64,000 nucleotides of DNA, taken from contig NZ_JAGHMF010000007.1 of NCBI RefSeq assembly GCF_017741815.1, positions 186,001-250,000 of the forward strand, in the 5' to 3' direction. This DNA is from Rhizobium sp. 16-488-2b. GTDB lineage: Bacteria; Pseudomonadota; Alphaproteobacteria; Rhizobiales; Rhizobiaceae. Each line of letters begins with the position of its first letter. The stretch's first letter is position 1. The translations under genes were made by a program, and so were the position numbers. The notes under the pieces were generated by a model. That model was not told the origin of the DNA and did no database searches. It saw only the letters and a list, made by a program, of their open reading frames with translations. This document shows positions 8,762 through 18,935 of this stretch, piece by piece.

Positions 8762-10285
8762 ATGGTTGAATCAGAAGCCCAGGGGCGCCTTCCAGGGATT
8801 GCCCCGGTCTCCGTTGTCGATATCGGGTCGAACTCGATCCGTGTGGTCATCTATGAAGGCTTGTCGAGATCGCCCACGATCCTTTTCAACGAAAAGGTTC
8901 TCTGCGGTCTCGGTAAGGGCATAGCGCTCACCGGCAAGATGGACGAGGCCAGCGTCGAACGTGCGCTTTCCGCTCTGCATCGCTTCAAGGCGCTGTCCGA
9001 TCAGGCACGCGCGGCCACCATGTATGTGCTGGCGACGGCCGCTGCCCGCGAGGCATCGAATGGCCCCGACTTCATTCATCGCGCCGAAACCATCCTGCAG
9101 CGCAAGGTGCGCGTTCTCTCGGGCGAGGAAGAGGCCAAGTTCTCCGCGCTCGGCATCGTCAGCGGTTTCTACACGCCGGATGGTATCGCCGGTGACCTCG
9201 GCGGCGGCTCTCTGGAGCTGATCGATATCAAGGGCAAGGAACTCGGCCAGGGCGTGACGCTGCCGCTCGGCGGCCTGCGTCTGTCGGAATATGCCGGCGG
9301 ATCGATGGAGAAGGCCCGCACTTTCGCCCGCAAGCACGTGAAGACCATCTCCAAGCTACTGGCCAAGGGCGAAGGGCGCACGTTCTACGCCGTCGGCGGC
9401 ACCTGGCGAAACATCGCCAAGCTGCACATGGAGATGACCAACTATCCGCTGCACATGATGCAGGGCTACGAGATCTCGCTTGAGCAGATGATGCTGTTTC
9501 TCGATCAGGTCGATGCCGCGAGGGACTCCAAGGACCCCGCCTGGATGGCGGTTTCGAAGTACCGCCGCGCATTGCTGCCCTTCGGCGCCGTTGCGATGAA
9601 GGAAGTGCTGAGCGTCATGAAGCCCTCGGTGATCTCCTTCTCAGGGCAGGGCGTGCGCGAGGGCTATCTCTACTCGCTGCTGTCCGAAAGCGAACGCCGT
9701 GCCGATCCGCTGCTGGAAGCGGCTCGCGAGCTGGCGATCCTGCGTGCCCGCTCGCCCGAACATGCCCGCGAGCTCTCGGAATGGACCGGCCGGATGATGC
9801 CGTTCTTCGATATCCTGGAGACGCCGGAAGAAGCCCGCTATCGCCAGGCCGCCTGCCTGCTTGCCGACATCAGCTGGCGCGCCCATCCCGATTATCGCGG
9901 CCTGCAGGCGCTGAACATCATCGCCCACACATCCTTCGTCGGCATCAGCCATCCCGGCCGCGCCTTCATCGCGCTTGCCAATTACTACCGCTTCGAAGGC
10001 CTGCACGACGACGGCGCGACCAGCCCGCTGGCAACGATCGCGACACCGCAATATGTCGAGCGCGCCAAGCTGCTCGGCGGCATGCTGCGCGTCGTCTACC
10101 TGTTCTCGGCCTCGATGCCCGGCATCGTCCGCAATCTGACCTTCCGCAAATCCAACGATCCCGATCTCGACCTCGAATTCGTCGTGCCCTCGGAGTATCG
10201 CGATTTCGCCGGCGAGCGTCTCGATGGCCGCCTGCAGCAGCTTGCGAAGCTCACCAACAAGCGCCTGGCTTTCCGCTTCGAATAG
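8762..10285 (+). CDS. ppx: Exopolyphosphatase (Ppx/GppA family)
   Basis: This 507-residue protein of the ASKHA/acetate-kinase fold removes terminal phosphates from polyphosphate or pppGpp. The N-terminal domain has VVDIGSNSIRVVIYE (phosphate loop) and the second domain has DLGGGSLELIDI, both Ppx/GppA signatures, with the catalytic Glu in LSGEEEAKFSALG. A C-terminal helical, HD-like extension (about residues 310-507) makes it the long form. It directly follows ppk. Ppx versus GppA activity cannot be separated from sequence, but the ppk neighbour favours polyphosphate. Confidence 0.95.
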   Translation: MVESEAQGRLPGIAPVSVVDIGSNSIRVVIYEGLSRSPTILFNEKVLCGLGKGIALTGKMDEASVERALSALHRFKALSDQARAATMYVLATAAAREASNGPDFIHRAETILQRKVRVLSGEEEAKFSALGIVSGFYTPDGIAGDLGGGSLELIDIKGKELGQGVTLPLGGLRLSEYAGGSMEKARTFARKHVKTISKLLAKGEGRTFYAVGGTWRNIAKLHMEMTNYPLHMMQGYEISLEQMMLFLDQVDAARDSKDPAWMAVSKYRRALLPFGAVAMKEVLSVMKPSVISFSGQGVREGYLYSLLSESERRADPLLEAARELAILRARSPEHARELSEWTGRMMPFFDILETPEEARYRQAACLLADISWRAHPDYRGLQALNIIAHTSFVGISHPGRAFIALANYYRFEGLHDDGATSPLATIATPQYVERAKLLGGMLRVVYLFSASMPGIVRNLTFRKSNDPDLDLEFVVPSEYRDFAGERLDGRLQQLAKLTNKRLAFRFE

Positions 10286-10315
10286 CGCTCCGCCGCTCAA
10301 TCCCATACCAACAAA

Positions 10316-10345
10316 ACGGCCCCCGCTTTCTCGAACGGGGGCCGT
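10316..10345. terminator. Bidirectional rho-independent terminator between ppx and the phytase-like gene
   Basis: A perfect 10-bp inverted repeat (ACGGCCCCCG / CGGGGGCCGT) with a 10-base loop lies between two convergent genes. A-rich bases on the left and TTGATTT on the right allow it to serve both strands. Confidence 0.85.
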
Positions 10346-10363
10346 CTTGATTTCGATCGATGC

Positions 10364-11722
10364 TTACTTGGCGTTCAGCAGTTCGCCGACTTCGAGCAGG
10401 CTGAACTCGTTGTCGTCAGCCTTGTCGACGGCGCGGCCGGCCGAGAAGGGCAGGTTGTTGTCGTTGCCGACCACGATATGGGTGGCATCGACGCGGTCGA
10501 CGTTTTCGATCGTCACGAACGGCATGTCGTAAACGCCATCCTTGGTGCCGGCCTTCTTCTTGTTGTCTGGATCCTTGATATCGAGAAGGTCGATATAGCC
10601 GATCTTGCGAACGGCGCCGTTTGCGTTGGCGTCGTTGAACTCGATCTTGTAGATGCGCTTCAGCTCGGCGGGAGCCTCGAAGCAATCGGCCTTCGGCTGC
10701 TTGGGATCGGCGCAAGCCTTGTCCTTGCTGCCGGCGCCGTTGTCACGCTCGATCACCAGCGCGGTGGTGTCGTCGAGCATGTTGAAGTCGCCGATCGCAA
10801 TGCCCTTTTCTTCCAGCGGGTAGAGCCAGCTGCGGCCGGTCCAGTTCTTGGCCGCCGTGTCGAATTCAACGATGCGCAGGCCCGTGCGGCCATCGACCGC
10901 CTCGACCTTGCCGTCGTCCTGGAAGAGCGGGCCTTCGAGCAGGCCGTAGAGCTTGCTGCCATCCTTCGACATCGCAAGGCCTTCGAAGCCGCCGGAACGC
11001 TTCACGTTGAAGGCGGGCATCTTGGCAACCGGGTTTGCCGGAACCGAGAGCGTCGGGTTGTCGGGCGACAGTACCGGCTTGCCGTTGACCACGGTCGATA
11101 CGACGTCGGTCAGCTTGCCTTCGGTGTCGAACTTCAGGATGTAGGGCCCGAACTCCTCGCCGATCCAGAAACCGTCGGCGACGGGCTGGATGGACTCGAT
11201 GTCGAAATCAGCGCCTGTGAGGTAGCGCTTCTCCGCACCTTCAAGCACGATCGGGAAGGGTGCCCTCTTGTCGGGATCGGACAGGAACAGGTTCTTGACG
11301 ACCTCGACCTTGCCGGTGGCCCAATCGAACTTCACCTGATGCAGGAAAAGCATGGCGTCGCTGGAGTTGGCCTTCGAGCCGAAGCCGTTGTCGGAAAGCG
11401 TCCAGAATGTGCCGTCTTCCATGGTCTTGATGCCGGAGAAGCCCTGGATCGGCTGACCGTCGAAGGGAAGCTTGAGGTCGGTCACGCGCGCGCCGTCCTT
11501 GCCCGGAACGGTGCCGAGCGCCTCGGTGCGCTTGCGATCCGGCGTCGTGAATTTGCCGGAGTGCTTAAGGAATTCAGGCGCGTCGGCGGGAGCCGGCACC
11601 ATGGTGTTCGCCGGCAGAATAGCCTGGCCGGCGAGCTTTGCGGGAAATTGCGGCTGGTCGGCCATGGCCGAGCCGGAGATCAAAAGAACAAATGAAACGG
11701 AAGCAAGAAGAGCATTTTTCAT
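10364..11722 (-). CDS. Exported esterase-like/phytase-like beta-propeller protein
   Basis: A 452-residue secreted protein. A clear signal peptide (MKNALLASVSFVLLISGSAMA-DQ) is followed by a domain matching the 'esterase-like activity of phytase' family: FSGIKTMEDGTFWTLSDNGFGSK near the start, then IGEEFGPYILKFD, GGFEGLAMSKDGSKLYGLLEG and VIERDNG repeats, as in a beta-propeller. These proteins sit in the periplasm; some act on phosphate esters but the substrate here is unknown. The ATG at 11722 is preferred over 11734 because it begins the signal peptide directly and has GGGGGT upstream. It ends against the terminator shared with ppx. Confidence 0.8.
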   Translation of the reverse strand: MKNALLASVSFVLLISGSAMADQPQFPAKLAGQAILPANTMVPAPADAPEFLKHSGKFTTPDRKRTEALGTVPGKDGARVTDLKLPFDGQPIQGFSGIKTMEDGTFWTLSDNGFGSKANSSDAMLFLHQVKFDWATGKVEVVKNLFLSDPDKRAPFPIVLEGAEKRYLTGADFDIESIQPVADGFWIGEEFGPYILKFDTEGKLTDVVSTVVNGKPVLSPDNPTLSVPANPVAKMPAFNVKRSGGFEGLAMSKDGSKLYGLLEGPLFQDDGKVEAVDGRTGLRIVEFDTAAKNWTGRSWLYPLEEKGIAIGDFNMLDDTTALVIERDNGAGSKDKACADPKQPKADCFEAPAELKRIYKIEFNDANANGAVRKIGYIDLLDIKDPDNKKKAGTKDGVYDMPFVTIENVDRVDATHIVVGNDNNLPFSAGRAVDKADDNEFSLLEVGELLNAK

Positions 11723-11767
11723 CGAAACCCCCATGTGATGGAATGCGGGCTTCGATTAGCAGGCCTC

Positions 11768-12838
11768 TCATGTCGGCGCTTTGACACCCGCGTGAAGCTT
11801 TGGTGACGCTATGCGGTCGTCCGCCTTGACGAGCGAGATCACGCCGAGGCTCTGTCCGCGTCCTTTGACCGCATGCTGGCCGAGATCCTCCGCCACTACC
11901 TTGGCCGGCAGCTGGATCCGCTGGGCGAGGTCGGTCGATATCAGCACCGAGCGGTTCAGCGTCTTGCAGAGCGATTCGAGCCGCGATGCCGTGTTGATGG
12001 TGTCGCCGAAATAGGTGATCTTGTGATGGTCGATACCGATTTCCGCGGTGATGATGCTTCCGCCATGCAGCGCCGCCCGCAGCCTCGGCACCTGCCCATA
12101 GGTCGTCAGCCAGCTCTCGGCATCCGCTTCGATCGCATTGATGATGTCGAAGATACAGTTGACGCAGCGCGCGAATTTGACGCCACGGTCCAGCGGCCAG
12201 GTAATGATGGCGGCATCGCCGACATAGTCGACGATCGTTCCCTTGTATTTGCGCACCGGCTCGGCGAAGGCCGCAAACAGCGAGCTCAGCATCTGCTGCG
12301 CGCGCAGATCGCCATGCTTCTCCGCGAAGGTCGTTGAATCGACGAGGTCGATGAAGAGAAACACCCGCTCTTCGCTGACCGGCTTGCGGTAGCGGCTGAT
12401 GAGCATGCTGGTGAACACTTCGCGGCCCAGCAACTCGCGAACTCTGAGAACAAAGATCATCAGCGAGCAGACCGCAAGCGCGTAAAGAAACGCATTGAAC
12501 GGCAGCACCACCATGTCGACCCAGGAATGGGGGATGACGATGCCGGTTCCCCATAGCGAAAGGCCGGCGGCAGCGAAGCCGATGCTCATCAGCACTTCGT
12601 AGATGAAAAGCTCCGCGAGGAAGAAGGTCAGCGTCGGCAGCGCTTCAACCCGGTTGCGCAGTCCGCGAAAAATCACCTTTCGCTCGAAGGCGATGATCGG
12701 CATACCCATGCACAATGCGAAGACGGCGCCGATGAGCGGGCGGCTGTCCTGGAAGAACATGACGCTGTAGAGTACGCCGCTTCCCGCCATGACGAGCATG
12801 ATCAGAAGCCAGTTCTGGACTGGGGATACTTCTCTCAT
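11768..12838 (-). CDS. Membrane-anchored class III adenylate/guanylate cyclase
   Basis: The 356-residue protein has an N-terminal membrane region of about four to five hydrophobic helices (residues 8-150), then a class III nucleotide cyclase domain. Both metal-binding Asp are present (FIDLVDSTTFAE and VDYVGDAAIITWP), and so are the transition-state Asn and Arg (NTASRLES), so the domain looks active. Residues 1-150 match no sensor domain that I recognise and may serve as anchor or sensor. ATP versus GTP preference is not decided. It stands alone between the phytase-like gene and rnd, all on the minus strand. Confidence 0.85.
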   Translation of the reverse strand: MREVSPVQNWLLIMLVMAGSGVLYSVMFFQDSRPLIGAVFALCMGMPIIAFERKVIFRGLRNRVEALPTLTFFLAELFIYEVLMSIGFAAAGLSLWGTGIVIPHSWVDMVVLPFNAFLYALAVCSLMIFVLRVRELLGREVFTSMLISRYRKPVSEERVFLFIDLVDSTTFAEKHGDLRAQQMLSSLFAAFAEPVRKYKGTIVDYVGDAAIITWPLDRGVKFARCVNCIFDIINAIEADAESWLTTYGQVPRLRAALHGGSIITAEIGIDHHKITYFGDTINTASRLESLCKTLNRSVLISTDLAQRIQLPAKVVAEDLGQHAVKGRGQSLGVISLVKADDRIASPKLHAGVKAPT

Positions 12839-12976
12839 AAGGGTCTTTTCGTTCAGCCTTGGCCAGCGTGCGTCTCAAGCAATGTAGCCGCGCGAAAGCC
12901 CTTTCGGAAGGGGATTGGATATTCCGTCCGAAAAGATTTAGCTGAATGATTGGGCGCAGTTATGGCCTCAATCGAG

Positions 12977-12997
12977 GCGACGCAAAATTTGCGTCGC
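12977..12997. terminator. Perfect palindrome downstream of rnd, possible terminator
   Basis: GCGACGCAAA and TTTGCGTCGC flank one base directly after the rnd stop codon. The hairpin would be strong, but no clear T-tract follows on the minus strand, so it may only stabilise the 3' end of the transcript. Confidence 0.4.
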
Positions 12998-13000
12998 GAC

Positions 13001-14146
13001 TTACAGAGCGACCGTCTCGACCTTTTTGCCGACGAAGCGCAACGCGACGTCGCCCTTGATCAGCTGCAGGGCGGGATCGCCGAACAGCTCGCGGCGCCAG
13101 CCGCGCAGCGCGCCCACATCGGCATTTTCGCCCTCGGCGGCGATCTTGTCCAGATCCTCGCTGTTGGCGATCACCTTGGGCGCGACGCCGTGCTTTTCCG
13201 AGATCAGCTTCAACAGAACCTTCAGGAGCTCGGCTGCGGCCGCGGCTCCCTCCGGCGCCTGGGTCTGTCTCGGCGCATGCGGCATCTCGGCCTTCGGCAG
13301 CGCGAGGGCCGTATTCACCGCCTCGACGACGGCGGCACCGGCAGACGACCGTTCCCAACCCTTCGGGATGGTGCGCAGGCGGCCAAGTGCTTCGGCGTCC
13401 TTCGGCTGCTGCTGGGCGATCTCATAGATCGCGTCGTCCTTGATGACGCGCGAACGCGGCACGTTGCGGCTGCGCGCTTCACGCTCGCGCCACGCGGCCA
13501 CGTATTTCAGCACGGCAAGCTCCTGCGGCTTGCGCAGGCGCATCTTCAGGCGCTGCCACGCATCGTCGGGATGAATGTCGTAGGTCTCTTTCGCCTCGAG
13601 CACATCCATCTCCTCGGAGAGCCACAAGGAGCGGCCTTCGCGCTCGAGCTCTGCCTTGAGATAGAGATAGACGTCGCGCAGATGCGTCACGTCGGCCAGC
13701 GCATAGTCGAGCTGCTTTTCGGAAAGCGGACGGCGGCTCCAGTCGGTGAAGCGCGAGGACTTGTCGATCTGCACGCCCTTGGTGCGGCTGACCAGCTGGT
13801 CGTAGGAGACGGAATCACCGAAGCCGCAGACCATCGCCGCAACCTGCGTGTCGAAGATCGGATGCGGAATGAGGCCGCCCCGGTTGTAGATGATTTCGAT
13901 ATCCTGGCGCGCGGCGTGGAATACTTTCAGCACGCTGGCATTGGCCATCAGCTCGAAGAAAGGCTTCAGGTCGAGCCCCTTCGCCAGAGGATCGACAATC
14001 ACTTCCGTCGTCGGGCTTGCCATCTGGATCAAGCAAAGTTCCGGCCAGAACGTCGTCTCTCGCAGAAACTCGGTGTCGATAGTAATGAATTCTGACTTGG
14101 CCAGCTCGATGCAGGCCGCCTCCAAATCGGCGGTTGTTTCAATCAT
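13001..14146 (-). CDS. rnd: Ribonuclease D
   Basis: RNase D trims the 3' ends of tRNA precursors and other stable RNAs. The 381-residue protein has the DEDD exonuclease motifs: FITIDTEF (Exo I, about residues 20-27), VFHAARQDIEI (Exo II) and the YALADVTHL block (Exo III). The C-terminal half contains HRDC-type helical domains (VLKYVAAWREREARSRN and following), giving the usual RNase D length. It is transcribed alone; the start is the first in-frame ATG. Confidence 0.95.
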   Translation of the reverse strand: MIETTADLEAACIELAKSEFITIDTEFLRETTFWPELCLIQMASPTTEVIVDPLAKGLDLKPFFELMANASVLKVFHAARQDIEIIYNRGGLIPHPIFDTQVAAMVCGFGDSVSYDQLVSRTKGVQIDKSSRFTDWSRRPLSEKQLDYALADVTHLRDVYLYLKAELEREGRSLWLSEEMDVLEAKETYDIHPDDAWQRLKMRLRKPQELAVLKYVAAWREREARSRNVPRSRVIKDDAIYEIAQQQPKDAEALGRLRTIPKGWERSSAGAAVVEAVNTALALPKAEMPHAPRQTQAPEGAAAAAELLKVLLKLISEKHGVAPKVIANSEDLDKIAAEGENADVGALRGWRRELFGDPALQLIKGDVALRFVGKKVETVAL

Positions 14147-14230
14147 CTCAATTCATTCGCAGGATAGACATAGTTGAACCTTTCCTTCTCCTTTCGGCCC
14201 AATATGTCAACCGCTACCGGCAAAGACTGG

Positions 14231-15646
14231 TCAAACAACCTTGACATAACTCGTCATGCCGGTCTTCTGATGCTCGATGATGTGGCAATGCAACAGCCAA
14301 TCGCCGAGATTGTCGGCGACGAAGGCGAGCTGTACCTTCTCGTCCGGCTGTACCAGATAGGTGTCGGTGACGAGCGGAATCACCTCCCGCGTGGACGATG
14401 AAAGCACAGTGAAGCTCATCCCGTGCAGATGGATCGGATGCGTATGCGGCGTCACGTTCTCCAGCTGCAGGATATAGCTCTTGCCGAGCTTCAGTTCCGA
14501 AAGCGGTGCAGTCGGGTCGCTCGTGTCGCCCGGCCACGGCACCTTGTTGATGGCCCAGAAGCTGTAGCCCAGCGTGCCGCAGATGCTGTCGACGGGCGCA
14601 TTCTCGGCGGTGGCGCTGAGAACAACCGAGATTTTTTCCGCCGAGGAGAGGTCGGCCTTGGCGACTGGGTTCGCGACGAGCGCTGCGAGATCGCCGACAT
14701 TGCGCTTCAGCGAGGTGCCCACCGAACGCAGCTTGGCGATTGTTTTCGGCGTGGTCCCGCGAATGTCCTCCAGCGTCGCAACCGCGCCTTCGGTATCGGG
14801 CATCCGAACGGCAAGATCGAGGCGCTGGCCGGGGCCGATCAGCAACAGGTCGAGAGGGAAGCGCTTCGGCACGGGATTGCCGTCGATCGCGATCACGGTG
14901 GCCTCGGCACCCTCCATCTTCAGCGAGAAGATGCGCGTGACATCGGTGACGGCAACGCGCAGGCGGATCAGGCCGCCGGCCGGCGCGTCATATTGCGGTT
15001 CCTGGTGCCAGTTCGCGGTGCGCACCGTGCCGTAGGTGCCGGTCTTCGCCGCATCGCGCGGTCGGAACGCTGCGATGAACTGGCCGTCGCCGCCGAGGCG
15101 CCAGTCGCGCAGGTTCAGCACCACTTCGGAATCGAATGTCGGGTCGGCCGCATCCTCGACCACGATCACGCCGGTCATGCCCTGGCCCATTTGCGCCAGC
15201 GTGTTGCAGTGCGGATGATACCAGAAGGTGCCGGCATCGGGCGGCGTGAAGGCGTAGTCGAAGCTGTCGCCGGTATAGACATAGGGCTGCGTCATGAACG
15301 GCACGCCGTCCATCTTGTTGGGAATGCGCAGGCCATGCCAGTGGATGGTGGTGGGTTCGTCGAGCGTGTTGGTCAGCCGCGCCGCATAGGGCTTGCCCTT
15401 GGTCATCCGGAGCACCGGCGGCATCGCCGCACCGCCATGCGCGTCACCCCCCACAGCATCCCAAGTCATGATGTTCTTGGTCACGCCGGCGTCGGTCAAC
15501 GTCGCCTGCGTCTTCAGCGCTTTCAAGACCTGCGGCTCGGGTGCCGCCTCCGCCATGCCGAACTTGCCCGCGATGCCGATGCCCATCCCGTAAGCGCCGG
15601 CGACGGCGGAAGCCTTCAGAAGGTTGCGGCGGGTGAGGAGGGGCAT
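14231..15646 (-). CDS. Tat-exported multicopper oxidase (laccase/CueO-like)
   Basis: A 471-residue periplasmic copper oxidase. The N-terminus LLTRRNLLKASAVAG is a twin-arginine signal, as expected for an enzyme folded with cofactor before export. All four copper-binding blocks are visible: TTIHWHGLRIPN, GTFWYHPHCNT, PHTHPIHLHGMSF and WLLHCHIIEHQKTGM, so the type 1, 2 and 3 centres are complete. It probably oxidises cuprous ions or phenolic or metal substrates with oxygen. No copper-efflux gene neighbours it, so a role in copper tolerance is only inferred. Confidence 0.92.
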   Translation of the reverse strand: MPLLTRRNLLKASAVAGAYGMGIGIAGKFGMAEAAPEPQVLKALKTQATLTDAGVTKNIMTWDAVGGDAHGGAAMPPVLRMTKGKPYAARLTNTLDEPTTIHWHGLRIPNKMDGVPFMTQPYVYTGDSFDYAFTPPDAGTFWYHPHCNTLAQMGQGMTGVIVVEDAADPTFDSEVVLNLRDWRLGGDGQFIAAFRPRDAAKTGTYGTVRTANWHQEPQYDAPAGGLIRLRVAVTDVTRIFSLKMEGAEATVIAIDGNPVPKRFPLDLLLIGPGQRLDLAVRMPDTEGAVATLEDIRGTTPKTIAKLRSVGTSLKRNVGDLAALVANPVAKADLSSAEKISVVLSATAENAPVDSICGTLGYSFWAINKVPWPGDTSDPTAPLSELKLGKSYILQLENVTPHTHPIHLHGMSFTVLSSSTREVIPLVTDTYLVQPDEKVQLAFVADNLGDWLLHCHIIEHQKTGMTSYVKVV

Positions 15647-15914
15647 GGCGGAACTCCGGAGAAGAACGATACGTCCTCTTTAAAGTTGACCGCGACCTTC
15701 ATCAATATGCCTCATGCAGCCAAACTGCCGCGGAGCTTGGCATATGATAAGGTTGCAACTACGCCGAAAACCGGGCGCAAAGCACGCGTGAGCCGTGCCA
15801 AGTCTTGACAAATCAGGCCGTCCATGCGCTTTTCCGCCCGATTTTCTTGTCGGCGCGAGAGAGCTTTTGAAGCCCCTGCTGCCGTCTTCAAGCCAAATAC
15901 TGGAAATTGAGATG

Positions 15915-17705
15915 ATGCATCGTTACCGCAGCCACACATGTGCAGCCCTCCGCAAGTCGGATGTCGGCGCCAATGTCCGGATTTCCGGCTGGGTCCACCG
16001 CGTTCGTGACCATGGCGGCGTTCTCTTCATCGACCTTCGCGACCACTACGGCATGACCCAGGTCGTCGCCGACCCGGATAGCCCGGCCTTCAAGATCGCC
16101 GAAACCGTGCGCGGCGAGTGGGTCATCCGCATCGACGGCGTCGTCAAGGCGCGTTCGGAAGACACCGTCAACAAGAACATGGCGACCGGCGAAATCGAAC
16201 TCTACGCTCAGGAGATCGAAGTCCTCTCCGAAGCCAAGGAACTGCCGCTGCCGGTCTTCGGCGAGCCTGATTATCCTGAGGACATCCGCCTCAAGTACCG
16301 CTTCCTCGACCTGCGCCGCGAGACGCTGCACAAGAACATCGTCAAGCGCAGCCAGATCATTTCCGATATCCGCAACCGCATGACGTCGGCCGGTTTCGGC
16401 GAATACACGACCCCGATCCTGACGGCGTCCTCGCCGGAAGGCGCGCGCGACTTCCTCGTGCCGTCACGTATCCACCCCGGCCAGTTCTTCGCCCTGCCGC
16501 AGGCGCCGCAGCAGTACAAGCAGCTCCTGATGGTGGCCGGTTTCGACCGCTACTTCCAGATCGCGCCGTGCTTCCGCGATGAAGACCCGCGCGCCGACCG
16601 CCTGCCGGGCGAATTCTACCAGCTCGACCTGGAAATGAGCTTCGTCACCCAGGAAGACGTCTGGGACACGATGGCCCCGATTATGACCTCGGTCTTCGAG
16701 CAGTTCGCCGAAGGCAAGCCGGTCACCAAGGAATGGCCGCGCATTCCTTACGACGTCGCGATCCGCAAGTACGGCTCCGACAAGCCAGACCTGCGTAACC
16801 CGATCGAAATGCAGGCCGTCACCGAGCACTTCGCAGGCTCCGGATTCAAGGTGTTCGCCGGCATGATCGCCTCGAACCCGAAGGTTGAAGTCTGGGCGAT
16901 CCCGGCCAAGACCGGCGGCTCCAGAGCATTCTGCGACCGCATGAACGCCTGGGCGCAGTCGCTCGGCCAGCCAGGCCTCGGCTACATCTTCTGGAAGGAA
17001 GAAGACGGCAAGGTCGGCGGTTCCGGTCCGCTTGCAAAGAACATCGGCGAAGAGCGCACCGAAGCGCTGCGCGTACAGCTCGGCCTTGAAGCAGGCGACG
17101 CCGCCTTCTTCGTCGCTGGCGAACCTGCGAAGTTCTACAAGTTCGCGGGCGAAGCGCGCACCAAGGCGGGTGAAGACCTGAACCTCGTTGATCGCGACCG
17201 TTTCGAACTGTGCTGGATCATCGACTTCCCGTTCTACGAATGGAGCGAGGAAGACAAGAAGATCGACTTCGCCCACAACCCGTTCTCGATGCCGCAGGGT
17301 GGTCTGGAAGCGCTGCAGACCCAGGATCCGCTGTCGCTTAAGGCCTACCAGTACGACGCCGTCTGCAACGGCTTCGAAATCGCCTCGGGCTCGATCCGTA
17401 ACCAGTCGCCGGAAGCCATGGTCAAGGCCTTCGAACTGGTCGGCCTCAGCCAGACGGATGTCGAAGAGCGCTTCGGCGGCATGTACCGTGCCTTCCAGTA
17501 CGGCGCGCCTCCGCACGGCGGCTGTGCTTTCGGTATCGACCGTGTGGTGATGCTCCTGCTCGGCGCCAAGAACCTGCGCGAAATCACGCTGTTCCCGATG
17601 AACCAGCAGGCACAGGACCTCCTGATGAACGCCCCGTCGCCGGCAACGCCGAAGCAGCTGATGGAACTGTCGCTGCGCGTCATGCCGCCGGTCAAGAAGG
17701 ACTGA
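15915..17705 (+). CDS. aspS: Aspartyl-tRNA synthetase
   Basis: A class II synthetase that charges tRNA-Asp, 596 residues, the normal bacterial-type length. The N-terminal OB fold ([26 protein letters not shown]) binds the anticodon. Class II motif 2 is [10 protein letters not shown], and motif 3 is [18 protein letters not shown]; between them is the bacterial GAD insertion domain. The open frame extends upstream to 15795, but those residues are unlike the family. Starts at 15912 and 15915 are both possible and the second gives the usual MHRYRSHTC. Whether it also charges tRNA-Asn depends on whether the genome has AsnRS. Confidence 0.96.
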   Translation: MHRYRSHTCAALRKSDVGANVRISGWVHRVRDHGGVLFIDLRDHYGMTQVVADPDSPAFKIAETVRGEWVIRIDGVVKARSEDTVNKNMATGEIELYAQEIEVLSEAKELPLPVFGEPDYPEDIRLKYRFLDLRRETLHKNIVKRSQIISDIRNRMTSAGFGEYTTPILTASSPEGARDFLVPSRIHPGQFFALPQAPQQYKQLLMVAGFDRYFQIAPCFRDEDPRADRLPGEFYQLDLEMSFVTQEDVWDTMAPIMTSVFEQFAEGKPVTKEWPRIPYDVAIRKYGSDKPDLRNPIEMQAVTEHFAGSGFKVFAGMIASNPKVEVWAIPAKTGGSRAFCDRMNAWAQSLGQPGLGYIFWKEEDGKVGGSGPLAKNIGEERTEALRVQLGLEAGDAAFFVAGEPAKFYKFAGEARTKAGEDLNLVDRDRFELCWIIDFPFYEWSEEDKKIDFAHNPFSMPQGGLEALQTQDPLSLKAYQYDAVCNGFEIASGSIRNQSPEAMVKAFELVGLSQTDVEERFGGMYRAFQYGAPPHGGCAFGIDRVVMLLLGAKNLREITLFPMNQQAQDLLMNAPSPATPKQLMELSLRVMPPVKKD

Positions 17706-17726
17706 GCGAACAACGCTTGAATGAGA

Positions 17727-17753
17727 AAAGCCCGGCGCAAGTCGGGCTTTTTT
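17727..17753 (+). terminator. Rho-independent terminator of aspS
   Basis: AAAGCCCGGC and GTCGGGCTTT form a stem with a short loop, followed by TTTTTTCG, 20-odd bases after the aspS stop. It can also work for the convergent serine hydrolase gene. Confidence 0.85.
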
Positions 17754-17768
17754 CGTTTCCGGGCAATG

Positions 17769-18935
17769 TCAGATAGCCGCGTAGATCGCCTGTTTGAGGT
17801 CGACGGTGAACCGGCCCCACATGCCCTCCAGCGCCGTATTGGTGAGCGCGACCACGGTGAGCTTCTTTGTCGGATCCACAAACCAGCTGTGGCCGTAAAC
17901 CCCGCCCCATTGCAGGCTACCGCCAGACAGCGGAACCTGCGCGGCATCGGGATCGGTCACCACGGCCCAGCCGAAACCGAAGCCCGAGCCGGGCTCCACC
18001 TGCTGCCGCAGGCCATTGGCCTGGTCGGTCATCATGGTCGCGACCGTTTCCGCAGATAGCAACGCGCCGCCGCCCTGGCGGATGGTTTCGAGAATGCGCA
18101 GTATATCGTCCGCCGTGCCCGCCATTCCTGCGCCACCGGAGTGATAGGAGGAAGGGTCGAAAATCCGGTCCGGCGCAAACCGCACTGAACCCGTCAGCGC
18201 GGGAATGACGGCTTCCTGACCCATCCGCTCCGGCTCGGGCGAGGCATTGAAGTACGCGGCCGCCAATCGCTTCCGGTCGCGCACCGAAAACGCGGTGTCT
18301 GTAAGCCCGAGCGGGCCGGTGACGAGCTCCGCGACCGCATCGTCGAGCGACATGGCCATTTCCTGCTCGATGACGCCGCCGAGAACGTCGATCGCCAGAG
18401 AGTAGCACCAGCCTTCGCCCGGCGCGAACCGCAGCGGTGCACTCGCAATGCGCTTCAGGTTCTCCGCAAGCGCCATTCCAGGCTCGCCGATGCCGTCCGA
18501 AACGCCGGCGCGGGTATAGGGACCATCCTCGTCGATGAAGCAGTAGCTGAGGCCTGCGGTGTGGGTGAGCAGATGGCGAAGGCGGATGACCGCTTCCCCG
18601 CCATCGGCAAGCCGCGGCCGGAAGTCGGGCAGCCAGCGTGTGATCGGATCGTCCAAACCCATCCGGCCCTGTTCGACCAGTCGCATGGCGGCAATCGTCA
18701 CGATCGGCTTGGTGACCGAGGCAAAGCGGAAGATCGTGTCCTCGGTCATCGCCAGTCCGGCCTCCCGGTCCGCCAGCCCGGCTGCGCGCCGGTAGACCGG
18801 CTTTCCATCTTGCATGATCAGGACCACGGCGCCCACTAGCCGCTTGTCGTCAAGTGCGGCATCGATCGCTTTATCGACGCCTGCGCCGAAGGATATCGCC
18901 GCGTTATCAATCTTGATGTCTGGGGGAAGACTCAT
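17769..18935 (-). CDS. Serine beta-lactamase-like hydrolase (class C/EstB family)
   Basis: A 388-residue member of the beta-lactamase/penicillin-binding transpeptidase superfamily. The nucleophile motif SxxK is SVTK in FRFASVTKPIV (about residues 70-80), and the second motif Tyr is in GWCYSLAIDVLG. The C-terminal GGVYGHSWFVDP replaces the classic KTG strand, as in esterase-type members, so esterase or D-aminopeptidase activity is more likely than antibiotic hydrolysis. No signal peptide is visible. The ATG at 18935 has AGAAGG upstream. It is divergent from a tetR gene only about 24 bases away, which probably controls it. Confidence 0.85.
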   Translation of the reverse strand: MSLPPDIKIDNAAISFGAGVDKAIDAALDDKRLVGAVVLIMQDGKPVYRRAAGLADREAGLAMTEDTIFRFASVTKPIVTIAAMRLVEQGRMGLDDPITRWLPDFRPRLADGGEAVIRLRHLLTHTAGLSYCFIDEDGPYTRAGVSDGIGEPGMALAENLKRIASAPLRFAPGEGWCYSLAIDVLGGVIEQEMAMSLDDAVAELVTGPLGLTDTAFSVRDRKRLAAAYFNASPEPERMGQEAVIPALTGSVRFAPDRIFDPSSYHSGGAGMAGTADDILRILETIRQGGGALLSAETVATMMTDQANGLRQQVEPGSGFGFGWAVVTDPDAAQVPLSGGSLQWGGVYGHSWFVDPTKKLTVVALTNTALEGMWGRFTVDLKQAIYAAI

